Origin: Cryomorphaceae bacterium
Lineage (GTDB): Bacteria > Bacteroidota > Bacteroidia > Flavobacteriales > Flavobacteriaceae
Direction of reading: 5' to 3'
DNA length: 57,769 bases
Assembly (NCBI GenBank): GCA_003331875.1
Contig: QOQA01000006.1
Span: 1 to 57,769, forward strand
Numbering within the stretch: position 1 is the stretch's first letter; every line of letters begins with the position of its first letter. A model generated the notes under the pieces. The model did no database searches and was not told the DNA's origin. It was given only the letters and a program-made list of their open reading frames with translations. Positions 1-9,566 of this stretch are shown here, in pieces. Made by a program: the position numbers and the translations under genes.

Positions 1-696
1 GTTAAATTTTGCATTTTTTAAAGAATCTATTAGTGTGTCTAGATCAATATTTTCATCAATTTTTGATTTGTGTTTTGCTTTAAATATTTCTCCATCAACA
101 GTTAAAAATTGAGCAGAGACTTTGAAAGATTTCACTGGCTTAAAACTTTCAATTTCCTTTTCTTTATCTGCAATTAGTCTCAAAGCAACAGATTGAACTC
201 TTCCTGCTGATAATCCTCCTTTTACCTTTCTCCAAAGAACAGGTGAAATTTTATATCCAACTAACCTATCTAAAACTCTTCTAGCTTGTTGAGCGTTTAC
301 AAGGCTTTCATTTATTTCTCTTGGATTTTGAATTGACTTTAATACTGCATTCTTTGTTATCTCGCGGAAGACAATTCTTTTAGTATTATTTTTATTTAGA
401 CCTAAAAGCTCGTATAAATGCCAAGCAATAGCCTCACCCTCTCTGTCTTCATCACTAGCCAACCAAACCATTTCCGCAGTTTTTGATTCCTTTTTAAGTT
501 TTTTTACAATATCTTTTTTATCAGAATTAACAATGTACTTTGGTTCATAATTATTATCTATATTGATACCTAATTCTTTGGAGGGCAAGTCTGCTATATG
601 ACCATTGCTTGAAACAACTTTAAATTCATTTCCTAAGAATTTTTCTATAGTTTTAGCTTTTGCAGGTGACTCAACTATGACTAAATTTTTTGACAT
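1..696 (-). CDS. topA: DNA topoisomerase I, N-terminal part (cut by window edge)
   Basis: Type IA topoisomerase that relaxes negative supercoils by single-strand passage. About 232 residues are visible, running off the left edge. The protein opens [20 protein letters not shown], the typical TOPRIM start of bacterial TopA; the acidic TOPRIM motif follows as [17 protein letters not shown] near residue 100, then the [17 protein letters not shown] segment that leads into the DNA-binding arch. The ATG at 694-696 is the only sensible start. It is divergent from miaB, and the 159-base spacer carries a TACATTTG box and a sigma-54-like element facing topA. The active-site tyrosine lies outside the window, so intactness cannot be judged. 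The identification is certain from the N-terminal motifs. Confidence 0.96.
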   Translation of the reverse strand, partial: MSKNLVIVESPAKAKTIEKFLGNEFKVVSSNGHIADLPSKELGINIDNNYEPKYIVNSDKKDIVKKLKKESKTAEMVWLASDEDREGEAIAWHLYELLGLNKNNTKRIVFREITKNAVLKSIQNPREINESLVNAQQARRVLDRLVGYKISPVLWRKVKGGLSAGRVQSVALRLIADKEKEIESFKPVKSFKVSAQFLTVDGEIFKAKHKSKIDENIDLDTLIDSLKNAKFN

Positions 697-714
697 TTTT
701 GAAATTTAGGTTGA

Positions 715-722
715 CAAATGTA
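715..722 (-). promoter_or_regulatory. Candidate housekeeping -7 box of topA
   Basis: On the minus strand the sequence is TACATTTG, matching the Bacteroidetes -7 consensus TAnnTTTG, 19 bases before the topA ATG. A one-mismatch -33 element (TTCG at 744-747) lies 21 bases upstream. This would be used by the primary sigma factor and would be alternative to the sigma-54-like element at 758-773. Confidence 0.4.
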
Positions 723-757
723 TATGTTTTTTTTTTATGCTCACGAAAAGTAATTAA

Positions 758-773
758 TCAAGTCTTGTGCCAA
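758..773 (-). promoter_or_regulatory. Candidate sigma-54 (-24/-12) promoter facing topA
   Basis: Read on the minus strand the site is TTGGCACAAGACTTGA. It matches the sigma-54 consensus TTGGCAC-N5-TTGC at all positions but the last, with the correct GG-to-G spacing. The predicted transcription start is about 50 bases before the topA ATG. An 11-base palindrome at 812-822 lies upstream at a distance suited to an enhancer-binding protein. A sigma-54 activator gene begins at 2240. Activity is inferred, not shown. Confidence 0.4.
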
Positions 774-811
774 TTGAAAAAATAAATTGAAATCAAAAAT
801 TTAAAAAACAC

Positions 812-822
812 GACAATTTGTC
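812..822. promoter_or_regulatory. Palindrome GACAATTTGTC, possible operator or activator site
   Basis: Perfect arms GACAA and TTGTC around one central base. It sits just upstream of the TATATTTG box of miaB (inside the region between -33 and -7) and about 40 bases upstream of the sigma-54-like element facing topA. It could therefore be an operator for miaB, an upstream activator site for topA, or both. The short length means chance cannot be excluded. Confidence 0.3.
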
Positions 823-831
823 AGGTTTTTT

Positions 832-839
832 TATATTTG
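832..839 (+). promoter_or_regulatory. Candidate -7 box of the miaB operon
   Basis: TATATTTG matches TAnnTTTG exactly and lies 16 bases before the miaB ATG, giving a leader of roughly a dozen bases. No clear TTTG -33 element is present at the usual distance. The same TATATTTG octamer occurs before rplU, atpD, the large TonB receptor and the HU gene in this window. Confidence 0.45.
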
Positions 840-855
840 CCATCATATTAAAATT

Positions 856-2235
856 ATGCTAGCAACTGTTGATAACAAAAAAAAATATTCAATCATTACG
901 TATGGCTGTCAGATGAATTTTTCTGATTCTGAAGTTGTATCATCTATATTAAACAGTAATGGATATCAATCATCTGATAATTATATAAATTCAGACTTAA
1001 TATTACTAAATACATGTTCAATTAGGGAAAAAGCTGAAATTACAATTAGAAAAAAACTCGAGTCATTTAAAAAATTGAAAAAGAAAAACACTAATCTAAA
1101 AATTGGTGTTTTAGGGTGTATGGCTGAAAGATTAAAAGAAAAGTTTTTAATTGAGGAAAAAATTGTCGATTTAGTTGTGGGTCCTGATGCCTACAGGGAT
1201 ATTCCCAATCTTTTGGAAGAGGTTGAGATTGGTAATAGTGCTGTAAATGTAGTTCTATCAAAAGATGAAACATATGGTAATATAGACCCCTCAAGATTAA
1301 ATAGTAATGGAGTTTCTGCATTTGTGTCAATTACAAGGGGTTGTGATAACATGTGTACATTTTGCGTTGTGCCCTTTACAAGAGGAAGGGAAAGAAGTAG
1401 AGATCCTAAAAGTATAATAAAAGAAATTTTAAAGTTAAAAGATGAAGGTTACAGAGAAATAACATTACTAGGACAAAATGTTGATAGTTATTTATGGTAC
1501 GGAGGTGGTTTAAAGAAAGATTTTAAAAATGCCACTGAATTGCAAAAAAAATCGTCATTAACATTTTCTAAACTTTTAGATCTTATAGCATTAAGTTTTA
1601 AAAATATGAGAATAAGATTTTCAACATCTAACCCACAAGATATGTCTGAAGACGTATTAAACATAATGGCTAGACATAAAAATATTTGTAAGCACATTCA
1701 CCTTCCAGTTCAATCTGGAAGCGACAAAATTTTAAGATTAATGAATAGAAAGCATACAGTGTATGATTACAAAAAACTCATTAACAATGTAAAAAAAATT
1801 ATACCTGGTTGTGGGATTTCACATGACATGATTACGGGATTTCCGAATGAAAACGATGATGATCATAAAATGACTTTGGAATTAATGGATTATGTAAAAT
1901 ATGATTTTGGATTTATGTTTAAATACTCTCAAAGACCCGGAACATCGGCTTATAAAAAATTTAAGGATAATGTTCCCGAGAAAATCAAGCAAAAAAGATT
2001 AGAGGAAATTATTAATTTACAGCAAAAACACAGTTTTATGAATTTAAAAAATTATGTAGGTAAAAGTTGTGAAGTATTAATAGAAAAGGAATCCAAAAAG
2101 TCTAATAAATATTGGTGTGGAAGGAATGATCAAAATATAATGGTTGTTTTCCCAAAGCAAAATCACAAGCCAGGTGATTTCGTTAATATTAAGATAAGTG
2201 ATAATACTTCGACAACCTTGATTGGAACTAGTTAA
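856..2235 (+). CDS. miaB: tRNA-2-methylthio-N6-dimethylallyladenosine synthase MiaB
   Basis: Radical-SAM methylthiotransferase that adds the 2-methylthio group to i6A37 in tRNAs reading UNN codons. The 459-residue protein has the UPF0004 domain with cysteines near 18 (YGCQMN), 54 and 88 that hold the auxiliary 4Fe-4S cluster. The radical-SAM CxxxCxxC motif follows at about 163-170 (RGCDNMCTFCVVPFTRGRER), and a C-terminal TRAM domain lies around 395-455. Length is normal for the family, and FTRGRERSR is characteristic of MiaB rather than MtaB or RimO. It is the first gene of a plus-strand block; the next start is four bases after its stop. Flavobacterial genomes usually keep miaB next to the sigma-54 activator seen here. 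Confidence 0.96.
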   Translation: MLATVDNKKKYSIITYGCQMNFSDSEVVSSILNSNGYQSSDNYINSDLILLNTCSIREKAEITIRKKLESFKKLKKKNTNLKIGVLGCMAERLKEKFLIEEKIVDLVVGPDAYRDIPNLLEEVEIGNSAVNVVLSKDETYGNIDPSRLNSNGVSAFVSITRGCDNMCTFCVVPFTRGRERSRDPKSIIKEILKLKDEGYREITLLGQNVDSYLWYGGGLKKDFKNATELQKKSSLTFSKLLDLIALSFKNMRIRFSTSNPQDMSEDVLNIMARHKNICKHIHLPVQSGSDKILRLMNRKHTVYDYKKLINNVKKIIPGCGISHDMITGFPNENDDDHKMTLELMDYVKYDFGFMFKYSQRPGTSAYKKFKDNVPEKIKQKRLEEIINLQQKHSFMNLKNYVGKSCEVLIEKESKKSNKYWCGRNDQNIMVVFPKQNHKPGDFVNIKISDNTSTTLIGTS

Positions 2236-2239
2236 AATT

Positions 2240-3460
2240 ATGAATTCTGAAATACAAAATATTAAACAAAGGTTTGAAATAATCGGAAATGATCATTCAT
2301 TAATGATGGCTATAGAAAAATCTATAAAAGTTTCACCTACTGACATAACGGTTTTAATTATGGGTGAAAGTGGAGTTGGTAAAGAGGTCTTCCCTAAAAT
2401 TATTCACCAATTTTCCCACAGAAAACACAACAAGTACATTGCTGTAAATTGTGGGGCAATTCCCGAAGGTACGATTGACTCAGAACTTTTTGGTCATGAA
2501 AAAGGTGCTTTTACAGGTGCAACAACTAACAGAGCAGGGTATTTTGAAGTCGCAGATGGAGGAACAATATTTCTTGATGAAGTCGGTGAACTTCCGCTGA
2601 GTACTCAGGTTAGATTACTAAGAATTCTTGAAAGTGGTGAGTTTATTAAGGTTGGATCATCAAAAGCTCAAAAAACAAATGTTAGAATTGTAGCAGCAAC
2701 TAATGTCAATATGAACGAAGCAATCTCTAAGGGGAAATTTAGAGAAGATTTGTATTACAGGTTAAGCACTGTTGAAATCAATATTCCTCCGCTCAGAAAG
2801 AGGAAAGATGACATAGTATTGCTGTTTAGAAAATTTGCATCAGACTTTGCAAAAAAATATAATATGCCAACTATACGTCTTGATGAAAAAGCAGAGAACC
2901 TTCTTAAAAGCTATGTCTGGAATGGTAATATTAGGCAATTGAAAAACATAACAGAACAACTTTCTGTGTTAGAAAAAAATAGATCAATTGATTTTAATTT
3001 ATTAAACACCTATTTACCTGAACCAAGATCTAACCTTCCAGCATTAATTAAAGACAATGAAAGCAGTAAGAGTGATTTTAGTTCAGAAAGAGAAATTCTT
3101 TATAAAATTCTTTTTGATATGAAGAAAGATTTAAATGATCTAAAGAGAATTACTAAATATTTAAATATTGACGAAACAAATTCAGATAAATTGAATGATT
3201 TTAATGATTTAATTTCAAAAAAGGAAGATTTTTATGATAAAAGTGAAAAGCCTTATCAAACTGAAAATAATTCTGATAAATTTTCATATGCTGAGGAAGT
3301 TTTAGAGGAAGAGACATTGTCGATACAGCACAACGAGATTGAACTAATAATTAAAGCCCTAGAAAAAAGCAATGGAAAAAGAAAAATTGCTGCAAAAGAA
3401 TTAGGGATAAGTGAAAGAACACTTTACAGAAAAATTAAACAGTATGATATTGAAATATAA
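2240..3460 (+). CDS. Sigma-54-dependent transcriptional activator (enhancer-binding protein, Fis-type HTH)
   Basis: AAA+ ATPase that remodels sigma-54 RNA polymerase at -24/-12 promoters. Counting from the ATG at 2240 (406 residues), Walker A GESGVGKE is at about 42-49, the sigma-54-contacting GAFTGA loop at 89-94 and Walker B GGTIFLDE at 107-114. An arginine-rich sensor segment (FREDLYYRL, PPLRKRKDD) follows, then a roughly 100-residue acidic linker and a Fis-type HTH at the C-terminus (AAKELGISERTLYRKIKQYD). There is no receiver, GAF or PAS domain at the N-terminus, so its signal input is not obvious. An in-frame TTG at 2222 lies inside miaB; the ATG after the miaB stop is preferred. Candidate sigma-54 promoters face groES and topA nearby. 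It overlaps the next gene by 17 bases. Confidence 0.93.
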   Translation: MNSEIQNIKQRFEIIGNDHSLMMAIEKSIKVSPTDITVLIMGESGVGKEVFPKIIHQFSHRKHNKYIAVNCGAIPEGTIDSELFGHEKGAFTGATTNRAGYFEVADGGTIFLDEVGELPLSTQVRLLRILESGEFIKVGSSKAQKTNVRIVAATNVNMNEAISKGKFREDLYYRLSTVEINIPPLRKRKDDIVLLFRKFASDFAKKYNMPTIRLDEKAENLLKSYVWNGNIRQLKNITEQLSVLEKNRSIDFNLLNTYLPEPRSNLPALIKDNESSKSDFSSEREILYKILFDMKKDLNDLKRITKYLNIDETNSDKLNDFNDLISKKEDFYDKSEKPYQTENNSDKFSYAEEVLEEETLSIQHNEIELIIKALEKSNGKRKIAAKELGISERTLYRKIKQYDIEI

Positions 3461-3965
3461 ATTATTTATAGTGTCTTTTTTGACCATTTTAGTTATTAGC
3501 TGTGGTAACTACTCGTTTACAGGCGCTTCCATCCCTGAGGGAACAGAGTCTTTTCAGGTAAATCTTTTTGAAAATAATTCAGGGAATAATGTAGGGTCAA
3601 TTTTTGAACCAGGTCTTGACAAAGACTTTACTGTCGCATTACAAAGTATACTTGAAAACCAAACGAATTTGGAAATGGTACAAAGTAACGGGGATTTAGT
3701 TTATGAGGGAGAGATTACTGAATACAGGGTTAGTCCAATGACTGCTACTGCAAATCTTGATGCAGCTCAAAATAGGTTGACAATAACAATAAATTTAATA
3801 TTTTCAAATTTTAAAAGAGAAGAAGATAGTTTTGAAAGGAGATTTTCATTTTATTTCGACTTTCCAGCTGAACAACAATTAATAGGTATAAAAAGTGAAG
3901 CTCACGAAATTATTTTTGAAAGAATAACTCAAGATATATTTAATGCCTCTTTAGCAAAATGGTAG
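3444..3965 (+). CDS. lptE: LptE-like LPS-assembly lipoprotein
   Basis: Small outer-membrane lipoprotein that most likely plugs the LptD translocon for lipopolysaccharide insertion. From the ATG at 3444 the product is 173 residues: a hydrophobic signal segment (LFIVSFLTILVISC) ends in a lipobox whose cysteine is followed by GNYSFTGASIPEG. The YSFTGAS...T..V..F.N beginning is typical of Bacteroidetes LptE proteins. The rest is an alternating beta-rich domain (LTITINLIFSNF) without other motifs. An earlier in-frame start at 3411 would read through the HTH of the previous gene and is rejected. Position between the sigma-54 activator and secG is the usual Bacteroidetes order. Assignment rests on the N-terminal motif and synteny. 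Confidence 0.75.
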   Translation: MILKYKLFIVSFLTILVISCGNYSFTGASIPEGTESFQVNLFENNSGNNVGSIFEPGLDKDFTVALQSILENQTNLEMVQSNGDLVYEGEITEYRVSPMTATANLDAAQNRLTITINLIFSNFKREEDSFERRFSFYFDFPAEQQLIGIKSEAHEIIFERITQDIFNASLAKW

Positions 3966-4567
3966 ATCATTCAAGAACTGAAATTTTAAAAAAACTTGAT
4001 AACATTAAAAGTTTAGAAAAAAAAGATCAACAACTTTTTAAAAAACTATCAAAAGTATATCCTGTTTTTATTCCATTTAAAATAATAAACTTGATATTAT
4101 CAAAAAAGTATAATACTCTAGACTATGATAAAAATTTAGAAATTTGTGCATCACATATTTCTGACAGGACCTATCTATACGAAATAGTTCAAAATAGAAT
4201 TTTAAATGAAAATCAAAAGTTTGAAATTTTAAAAGATTTAAAAGAAAAGTCTCATGACAATAAAAAATCTTTTGTTGACTGGGTTAAATCGACCAAACCA
4301 TTAACTGAAAATGAGGAATTAAATTCTAAGACAGACATACTTTTTGATTTATTCAAAGACTTTAGTAATAGTAAGAAAAAAGGAAAAGTTAAAAAAATTA
4401 AAAAGGAGGATTATATGACTGAAACTCTTGCTGAGCTGTATATTGAACAGAAGAAATTTAAAGAAGCTTTGAAGGCTTATGAAATTTTGAGTTTGAAATA
4501 TCCAGAAAAAATCAGTTTATTTGCAAACCAAATAATTTTTTTAAAAAAAAAGCTGAATAATGTTTAA
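3959..4567 (+). CDS. Uncharacterised protein with a C-terminal TPR-like repeat
   Basis: A 202-residue soluble, very lysine-rich protein. I do not recognise a named domain in the first 140 residues, which look helical and charged. The last 45 residues (TETLAELYIEQKKFKEALKA, then YEILSLKYPEK) form one good tetratricopeptide-like helix pair. No signal peptide or membrane segment is visible. The start overlaps the previous stop by seven bases and the end overlaps secG by eight, so translation is probably coupled. Genes of this type stand between lptE and secG in many flavobacteria. A role in protein export or envelope assembly would be guesswork. Confidence 0.8.
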   Translation: MVDHSRTEILKKLDNIKSLEKKDQQLFKKLSKVYPVFIPFKIINLILSKKYNTLDYDKNLEICASHISDRTYLYEIVQNRILNENQKFEILKDLKEKSHDNKKSFVDWVKSTKPLTENEELNSKTDILFDLFKDFSNSKKKGKVKKIKKEDYMTETLAELYIEQKKFKEALKAYEILSLKYPEKISLFANQIIFLKKKLNNV

Positions 4568-4886
4568 CATAATTCTTATTCTGATATTAATTTTATCTTT
4601 TTTATTGATTTTAATTATAATGGTTCAAAATCCAAAGGGTGGTGGATTATCTTCTTCTTTTGGAGGAGATACCCAACAAATTGGTGGGGTTAAAAAAACA
4701 ACAGATTTTCTTGATAAAACAACTTGGATACTCTCATCCTTCATATTAATCCTAATATTATTTTCTAACATAACATTAAATTCGGAAACGGATAATTTTG
4801 AATCTGATTTGATTCAGAACCAGGAACAATTAGATATTGAGGAAATTTTAGAAAACCCAGAAGATGATTCAACATTAGAAGAATAA
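4560..4886 (+). CDS. secG: Preprotein translocase subunit SecG
   Basis: Small accessory subunit of the SecYEG channel in the inner membrane. The 108 residues show two hydrophobic helices (about 2-22 and 54-72) separated by the conserved cytoplasmic loop MVQNPKGGGLSSSFGG, which is diagnostic for SecG. The C-terminus is a strongly acidic tail (LDIEEILENPEDDSTLEE), common in Bacteroidetes SecG. It overlaps the preceding TPR-like gene by eight bases and is followed by the 97-base regulatory spacer in front of groES. Confidence 0.95.
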   Translation: MFNIILILILILSFLLILIIMVQNPKGGGLSSSFGGDTQQIGGVKKTTDFLDKTTWILSSFILILILFSNITLNSETDNFESDLIQNQEQLDIEEILENPEDDSTLEE

Positions 4887-4930
4887 TGTCAAGCTGTCAT
4901 AATTGTCTATGATTTTTGATGATTTGACAC
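4887..4930 (+). promoter_or_regulatory. TGTCA/TGACA half-site cluster upstream of groES
   Basis: The first half of the secG-groES spacer holds TGTCAA (4887-4892), TGTCA (4895-4899), TTGTC (4903-4907) and the inverted TTGACA (4924-4929). Their arrangement just upstream of a -24-like TTGGCA suggests binding sites for an activator. No CIRCE element (TTAGCACTC repeat for HrcA) is present. Function is inferred only. Confidence 0.3.
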
Positions 4931-4940
4931 ATTTTACAAA

Positions 4941-4956
4941 TTGGCATGATTGATGA
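4941..4956 (+). promoter_or_regulatory. Candidate sigma-54 promoter of groES-groEL
   Basis: TTGGCATGATTGATGA matches the -24 element TTGGCA perfectly and keeps the invariant G of the -12 element at the correct spacing, but the -12 part is ATGA instead of TTGC. A start about 12 bases downstream would give a leader of about 17 bases before the groES ATG. No TAnnTTTG box is present in this spacer, unlike other genes here, which supports use of a different sigma factor. Medium-to-low confidence. Confidence 0.35.
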
Positions 4957-4983
4957 AAAAATTAAATAAATAAAATAAAAGAA

Positions 4984-5262
4984 ATGAGCAAATTAAATAT
5001 TAAACCCTTGGCTGATAGAGTTCTTGTCGAACCACTTGAAGCTGAAACTAAAACTGCATCAGGAATAATAATTCCTGACACTGCAAAAGAAAAACCACAG
5101 AAAGGTAATATTGTTTCTGTTGGGCCTGGTACAAAGGAAAATCCTGTTACTCTAAAAGAGGGAATGACAGTTTTGTATGGTAAATATTCTGGTACAGAAT
5201 TAAAACTAGATGGTAAAGATTATTTAATTATGAGAGAAAGTGATATTCTCGCAATCGTTTAA
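4984..5262 (+). CDS. groS: Co-chaperonin GroES
   Basis: Heptameric lid of the GroEL folding chamber. The 92 residues match the family length; the N-terminal strand [11 protein letters not shown] is followed by the mobile-loop segment [20 protein letters not shown] that contacts GroEL. Next comes the GxVxxVGPGTKE roof-hairpin region, and the C-terminal [14 protein letters not shown]. It is 18 bases upstream of groEL and clearly in one operon. The upstream spacer carries a sigma-54-like element and TGTCA half-sites rather than CIRCE. Confidence 0.98.
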   Translation: MSKLNIKPLADRVLVEPLEAETKTASGIIIPDTAKEKPQKGNIVSVGPGTKENPVTLKEGMTVLYGKYSGTELKLDGKDYLIMRESDILAIV

Positions 5263-6912
<1,650 letters not shown>

Positions 6913-6930
6913 TTATAAAGGATACACTAA

Positions 6931-6965
6931 AAAAAAGCTACAAATTTTGTAGCTTTTTTTTTTTT
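6931..6965 (+). terminator. Intrinsic terminator after groEL
   Basis: GCTACA (6937-6942) pairs with TGTAGC (6948-6953) around a five-base loop, flanked by an A tract before and twelve Ts after. The A and T tracts extend the stem and make the element bidirectional in principle. Confidence 0.85.
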
Positions 6966-6974
6966 AAAATATAT

Positions 6975-6982
6975 TACATTTA
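6975..6982 (+). promoter_or_regulatory. Candidate -7 box of purH
   Basis: TACATTTA (one mismatch to TAnnTTTG) lies 15 bases before the purH ATG and just after the groEL terminator, where a promoter is required. No well-spaced TTTG -33 element is visible. Confidence 0.3.
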
Positions 6983-6996
6983 CAGATTAAAATCAA

Positions 6997-8502
6997 ATGT
7001 CAAATCAAATTCAAAAGTCAGCATTAATTTCAGTATATAATAAAGATGGAATTGATAAGATAGCTAGTAAACTTGCTAGTTTAAATGTAAAAATACTATC
7101 AACTGGGGGTACAGAAAAATACTTAAATAGCTTCGGTATAAAAACAGAAAAAGTAGAAGATTTAACAAATTATCCATCTATATTTGGTGGCAGAGTTAAA
7201 ACACTACATCCAAAAATATTTGGTGGGATTTTATATCGAAGAGACTTTGATGGTGATGTTACCGAACGTGACAATTTTGATATTCCAAATATTGATTATG
7301 TTATAGTTGACTTATATCCATTTGAAGAAACTGTTAATGGTTCAAAATCACATCAAGAAATAATTGAAAAAATTGACATTGGTGGGATTTCACTAATCAG
7401 AGCTGCTGCAAAAAATTATAAAGATGTAGTTTGTGTTTCTTCGATTAAGCAGTATAAACAATTTTTAACTGATCTTGATCAAAATAAGGGTAATTTCTCA
7501 TTAAGCAAAAGAAAAGAATATGCTATAAATTCATTTAAATTATCATCAAATTATGATAATCAGATTAGTAACTATCTGCAAAATGGAAAACTTGATAAAA
7601 AGAATATTTTAAGGTACGGAGAAAACCCTCATCAAGAGGGCTATTTTAATGGTAATCTGGACGAAATCTTTAAAAAAATATCTGGAAAAGATCTATCCTA
7701 CAATAATCTTCTAGATATTGACTCAGCCTACAATTTAATGTTAGAATTTTGGGATGACATACCAACTTTTGCAATTTTGAAACATAATAATGCATGTGGT
7801 GTTGCGTCTAGGAAGACTATAAATGATGCTTATTTAGATGCACTTTCTGGTGACCCAGTTTCTGCATTTGGAGGTGTTTTAATTTCTAATTCTGAGATAA
7901 ATAAGGAAACCGCACTCGAAATAAATAAATTATTTTGTGAAGTTGTAATGGCTCCAGCATTTGACAATGATGCAACTAAAATTTTACAAGAGAAAAAAAA
8001 TAGAATTATACTAAAAATTAAAAGAAAAAAATTTAATGATAAAATTGTCAGGACATGTCTAAACGGTACTCTAATTCAAGATAGAGATAACATAACTGAC
8101 AAAGTTGATGAGTTAAAATACGTTACAGAAACTAGACCTAATAAAGTTGAGTTAACAGATCTCATTTTTGCCTCTAAGATTTGTAAACACACAAAATCAA
8201 ACACTATTGTTCTTGCAAAGAATTTACAATTACTGTCGTCAGGAACAGGACAAACATCTAGAGTAGATGCACTAAATCAGGCAATTGAAAAAGCTAAAAA
8301 ATTTAATTTTAATTTATATGGTTCAGTTATGGCTAGTGATGCATTTTTCCCATTTCCAGACTGTGTAGAGATTGCTAATAAAAGTGGGATTAAATCTGTT
8401 ATTCAGCCAGGAGGTTCAATTAAAGATAACTTGACAGTTGAATTTTGCAATAACAACGGTATGTCAATGGTAATGACAGGAAATAGACACTTTAAACATT
8501 AA
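6997..8502 (+). CDS. purH: Bifunctional AICAR transformylase / IMP cyclohydrolase PurH
   Basis: Catalyses the last two steps of purine synthesis: formylation of AICAR using 10-formyl-THF, then ring closure to IMP. At 501 residues it is close to the usual length. The N-terminal MGS-like cyclohydrolase domain (about 1-145) shows ALISVYNKDGI, STGGTEKYL and GGRVKTLHPKIFGG; the transformylase domain has RYGENPHQEGYF, the catalytic KHNNACGVA and DALSGDPVSAFGG. The end SVIQPGGSIKD...MVMTGNRHFKH is typical. It sits directly upstream of mreB (30-base gap without a clear promoter), an order common in flavobacteria. Confidence 0.98.
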   Translation: MSNQIQKSALISVYNKDGIDKIASKLASLNVKILSTGGTEKYLNSFGIKTEKVEDLTNYPSIFGGRVKTLHPKIFGGILYRRDFDGDVTERDNFDIPNIDYVIVDLYPFEETVNGSKSHQEIIEKIDIGGISLIRAAAKNYKDVVCVSSIKQYKQFLTDLDQNKGNFSLSKRKEYAINSFKLSSNYDNQISNYLQNGKLDKKNILRYGENPHQEGYFNGNLDEIFKKISGKDLSYNNLLDIDSAYNLMLEFWDDIPTFAILKHNNACGVASRKTINDAYLDALSGDPVSAFGGVLISNSEINKETALEINKLFCEVVMAPAFDNDATKILQEKKNRIILKIKRKKFNDKIVRTCLNGTLIQDRDNITDKVDELKYVTETRPNKVELTDLIFASKICKHTKSNTIVLAKNLQLLSSGTGQTSRVDALNQAIEKAKKFNFNLYGSVMASDAFFPFPDCVEIANKSGIKSVIQPGGSIKDNLTVEFCNNNGMSMVMTGNRHFKH

Positions 8503-8532
8503 TTTTGTTAACTTTAATTAAATTACAAAAGA

Positions 8533-9561
8533 ATGAGTTTTTTTGATTTTTGGACTGAAGCAATAGCAATAGATTTAGGTACTGCGAATACTTTAATTAT
8601 TCATAATGATAAAGTTGTTGTTGATAGCCCTTCCATTGTTGCTATAGACCAAAAAAGTGGTAAAATAATAGCTGTTGGTAAGGAAGCCAATATGATGCAT
8701 GGAAAAACTCACAAAAACATTGAAACTGTGAGGCCTCTAAAGGATGGGGTAATTGCTGACTTTAATGCATCAGAGCAAATGATTGGTCAACTAATTAAGA
8801 GTATACCTACGCTTAATAAAAAATTTTATTCTCCTGCACTAAAAATGGTTATATGTATTCCGTCTGGAATTACTGAAGTTGAGATGAGAGCTGTTAGAGA
8901 GTCTGCTGAAAGAGTTAACGGAAAAGAAGTTTATCTCATTCACGAACCTATGGCTGCTGCAATTGGAATTGGGGTTGATATAATGCAACCAAAAGGAAAT
9001 ATGATTATTGATATTGGAGGTGGAACAACAGAAATCGCTGTTATTGCATTAGCTGGGATAGTTTGTGATAAATCAGTTAAGATTGCAGGCGACGTCTTCA
9101 CCGAAGATATAGTATATTACATGAGAACACAACACAACCTATCGATTGGTGACAGAACTGCAGAAAAAATTAAAATTAATATTGGATCTGCATTAGATGA
9201 ATTAGATAATCCACCCGATGATATGCTAGTTCAGGGAAGAGATTTACTTTCTGGTAAACCAAAAGAGATTTCTATTGGATACAGAGAGATTGCAAAGGCA
9301 CTTGATAAATCAATAATTAGAATTGAAGAGTCCGTTATGGAAACATTATCACAAACACCTCCTGAGCTTGCAGCTGATATTTACAATACAGGTATCTATC
9401 TAGCTGGCGGCGGATCAATGTTAAGAGGACTAGATAAAAGGATTTCAAAAAAAACAGACCTTCCAGTATTTATTGCTGAAGATCCTTTAAGAGCAGTTGT
9501 TCGAGGTACTGGAATCACTTTAAAAAATATAGAACGCTATAAAAGCGTATTAGTCAAGTAA
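8533..9561 (+). CDS. mreB: Rod shape-determining actin homologue MreB
   Basis: Filament-forming actin-like ATPase that guides the elongation machinery along the inner membrane. The 342 residues show the phosphate-1 loop AIDLGTANTLI near residue 12, the connect/phosphate-2 region IIDIGGGTTEIAVIALAGIV near 155 and the adenosine motif IYLAGGGSMLRGLD near 290. The N-terminus MSFFDFWTEAIAIDLG is the flavobacterial form of the amphipathic membrane anchor. It heads the five-gene mre-mrdA-rodA operon (six-base gap to mreC). Confidence 0.98.
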   Translation: MSFFDFWTEAIAIDLGTANTLIIHNDKVVVDSPSIVAIDQKSGKIIAVGKEANMMHGKTHKNIETVRPLKDGVIADFNASEQMIGQLIKSIPTLNKKFYSPALKMVICIPSGITEVEMRAVRESAERVNGKEVYLIHEPMAAAIGIGVDIMQPKGNMIIDIGGGTTEIAVIALAGIVCDKSVKIAGDVFTEDIVYYMRTQHNLSIGDRTAEKIKINIGSALDELDNPPDDMLVQGRDLLSGKPKEISIGYREIAKALDKSIIRIEESVMETLSQTPPELAADIYNTGIYLAGGGSMLRGLDKRISKKTDLPVFIAEDPLRAVVRGTGITLKNIERYKSVLVK

Positions 9562-9566
9562 GTTTA

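Noticed and set aside
4887-4983. CIRCE (HrcA) element before groES
   Set aside because: No TTAGCACTC-N9-GAGTGCTAA or near match is present; the only repeats are TGTCA-type half-sites.
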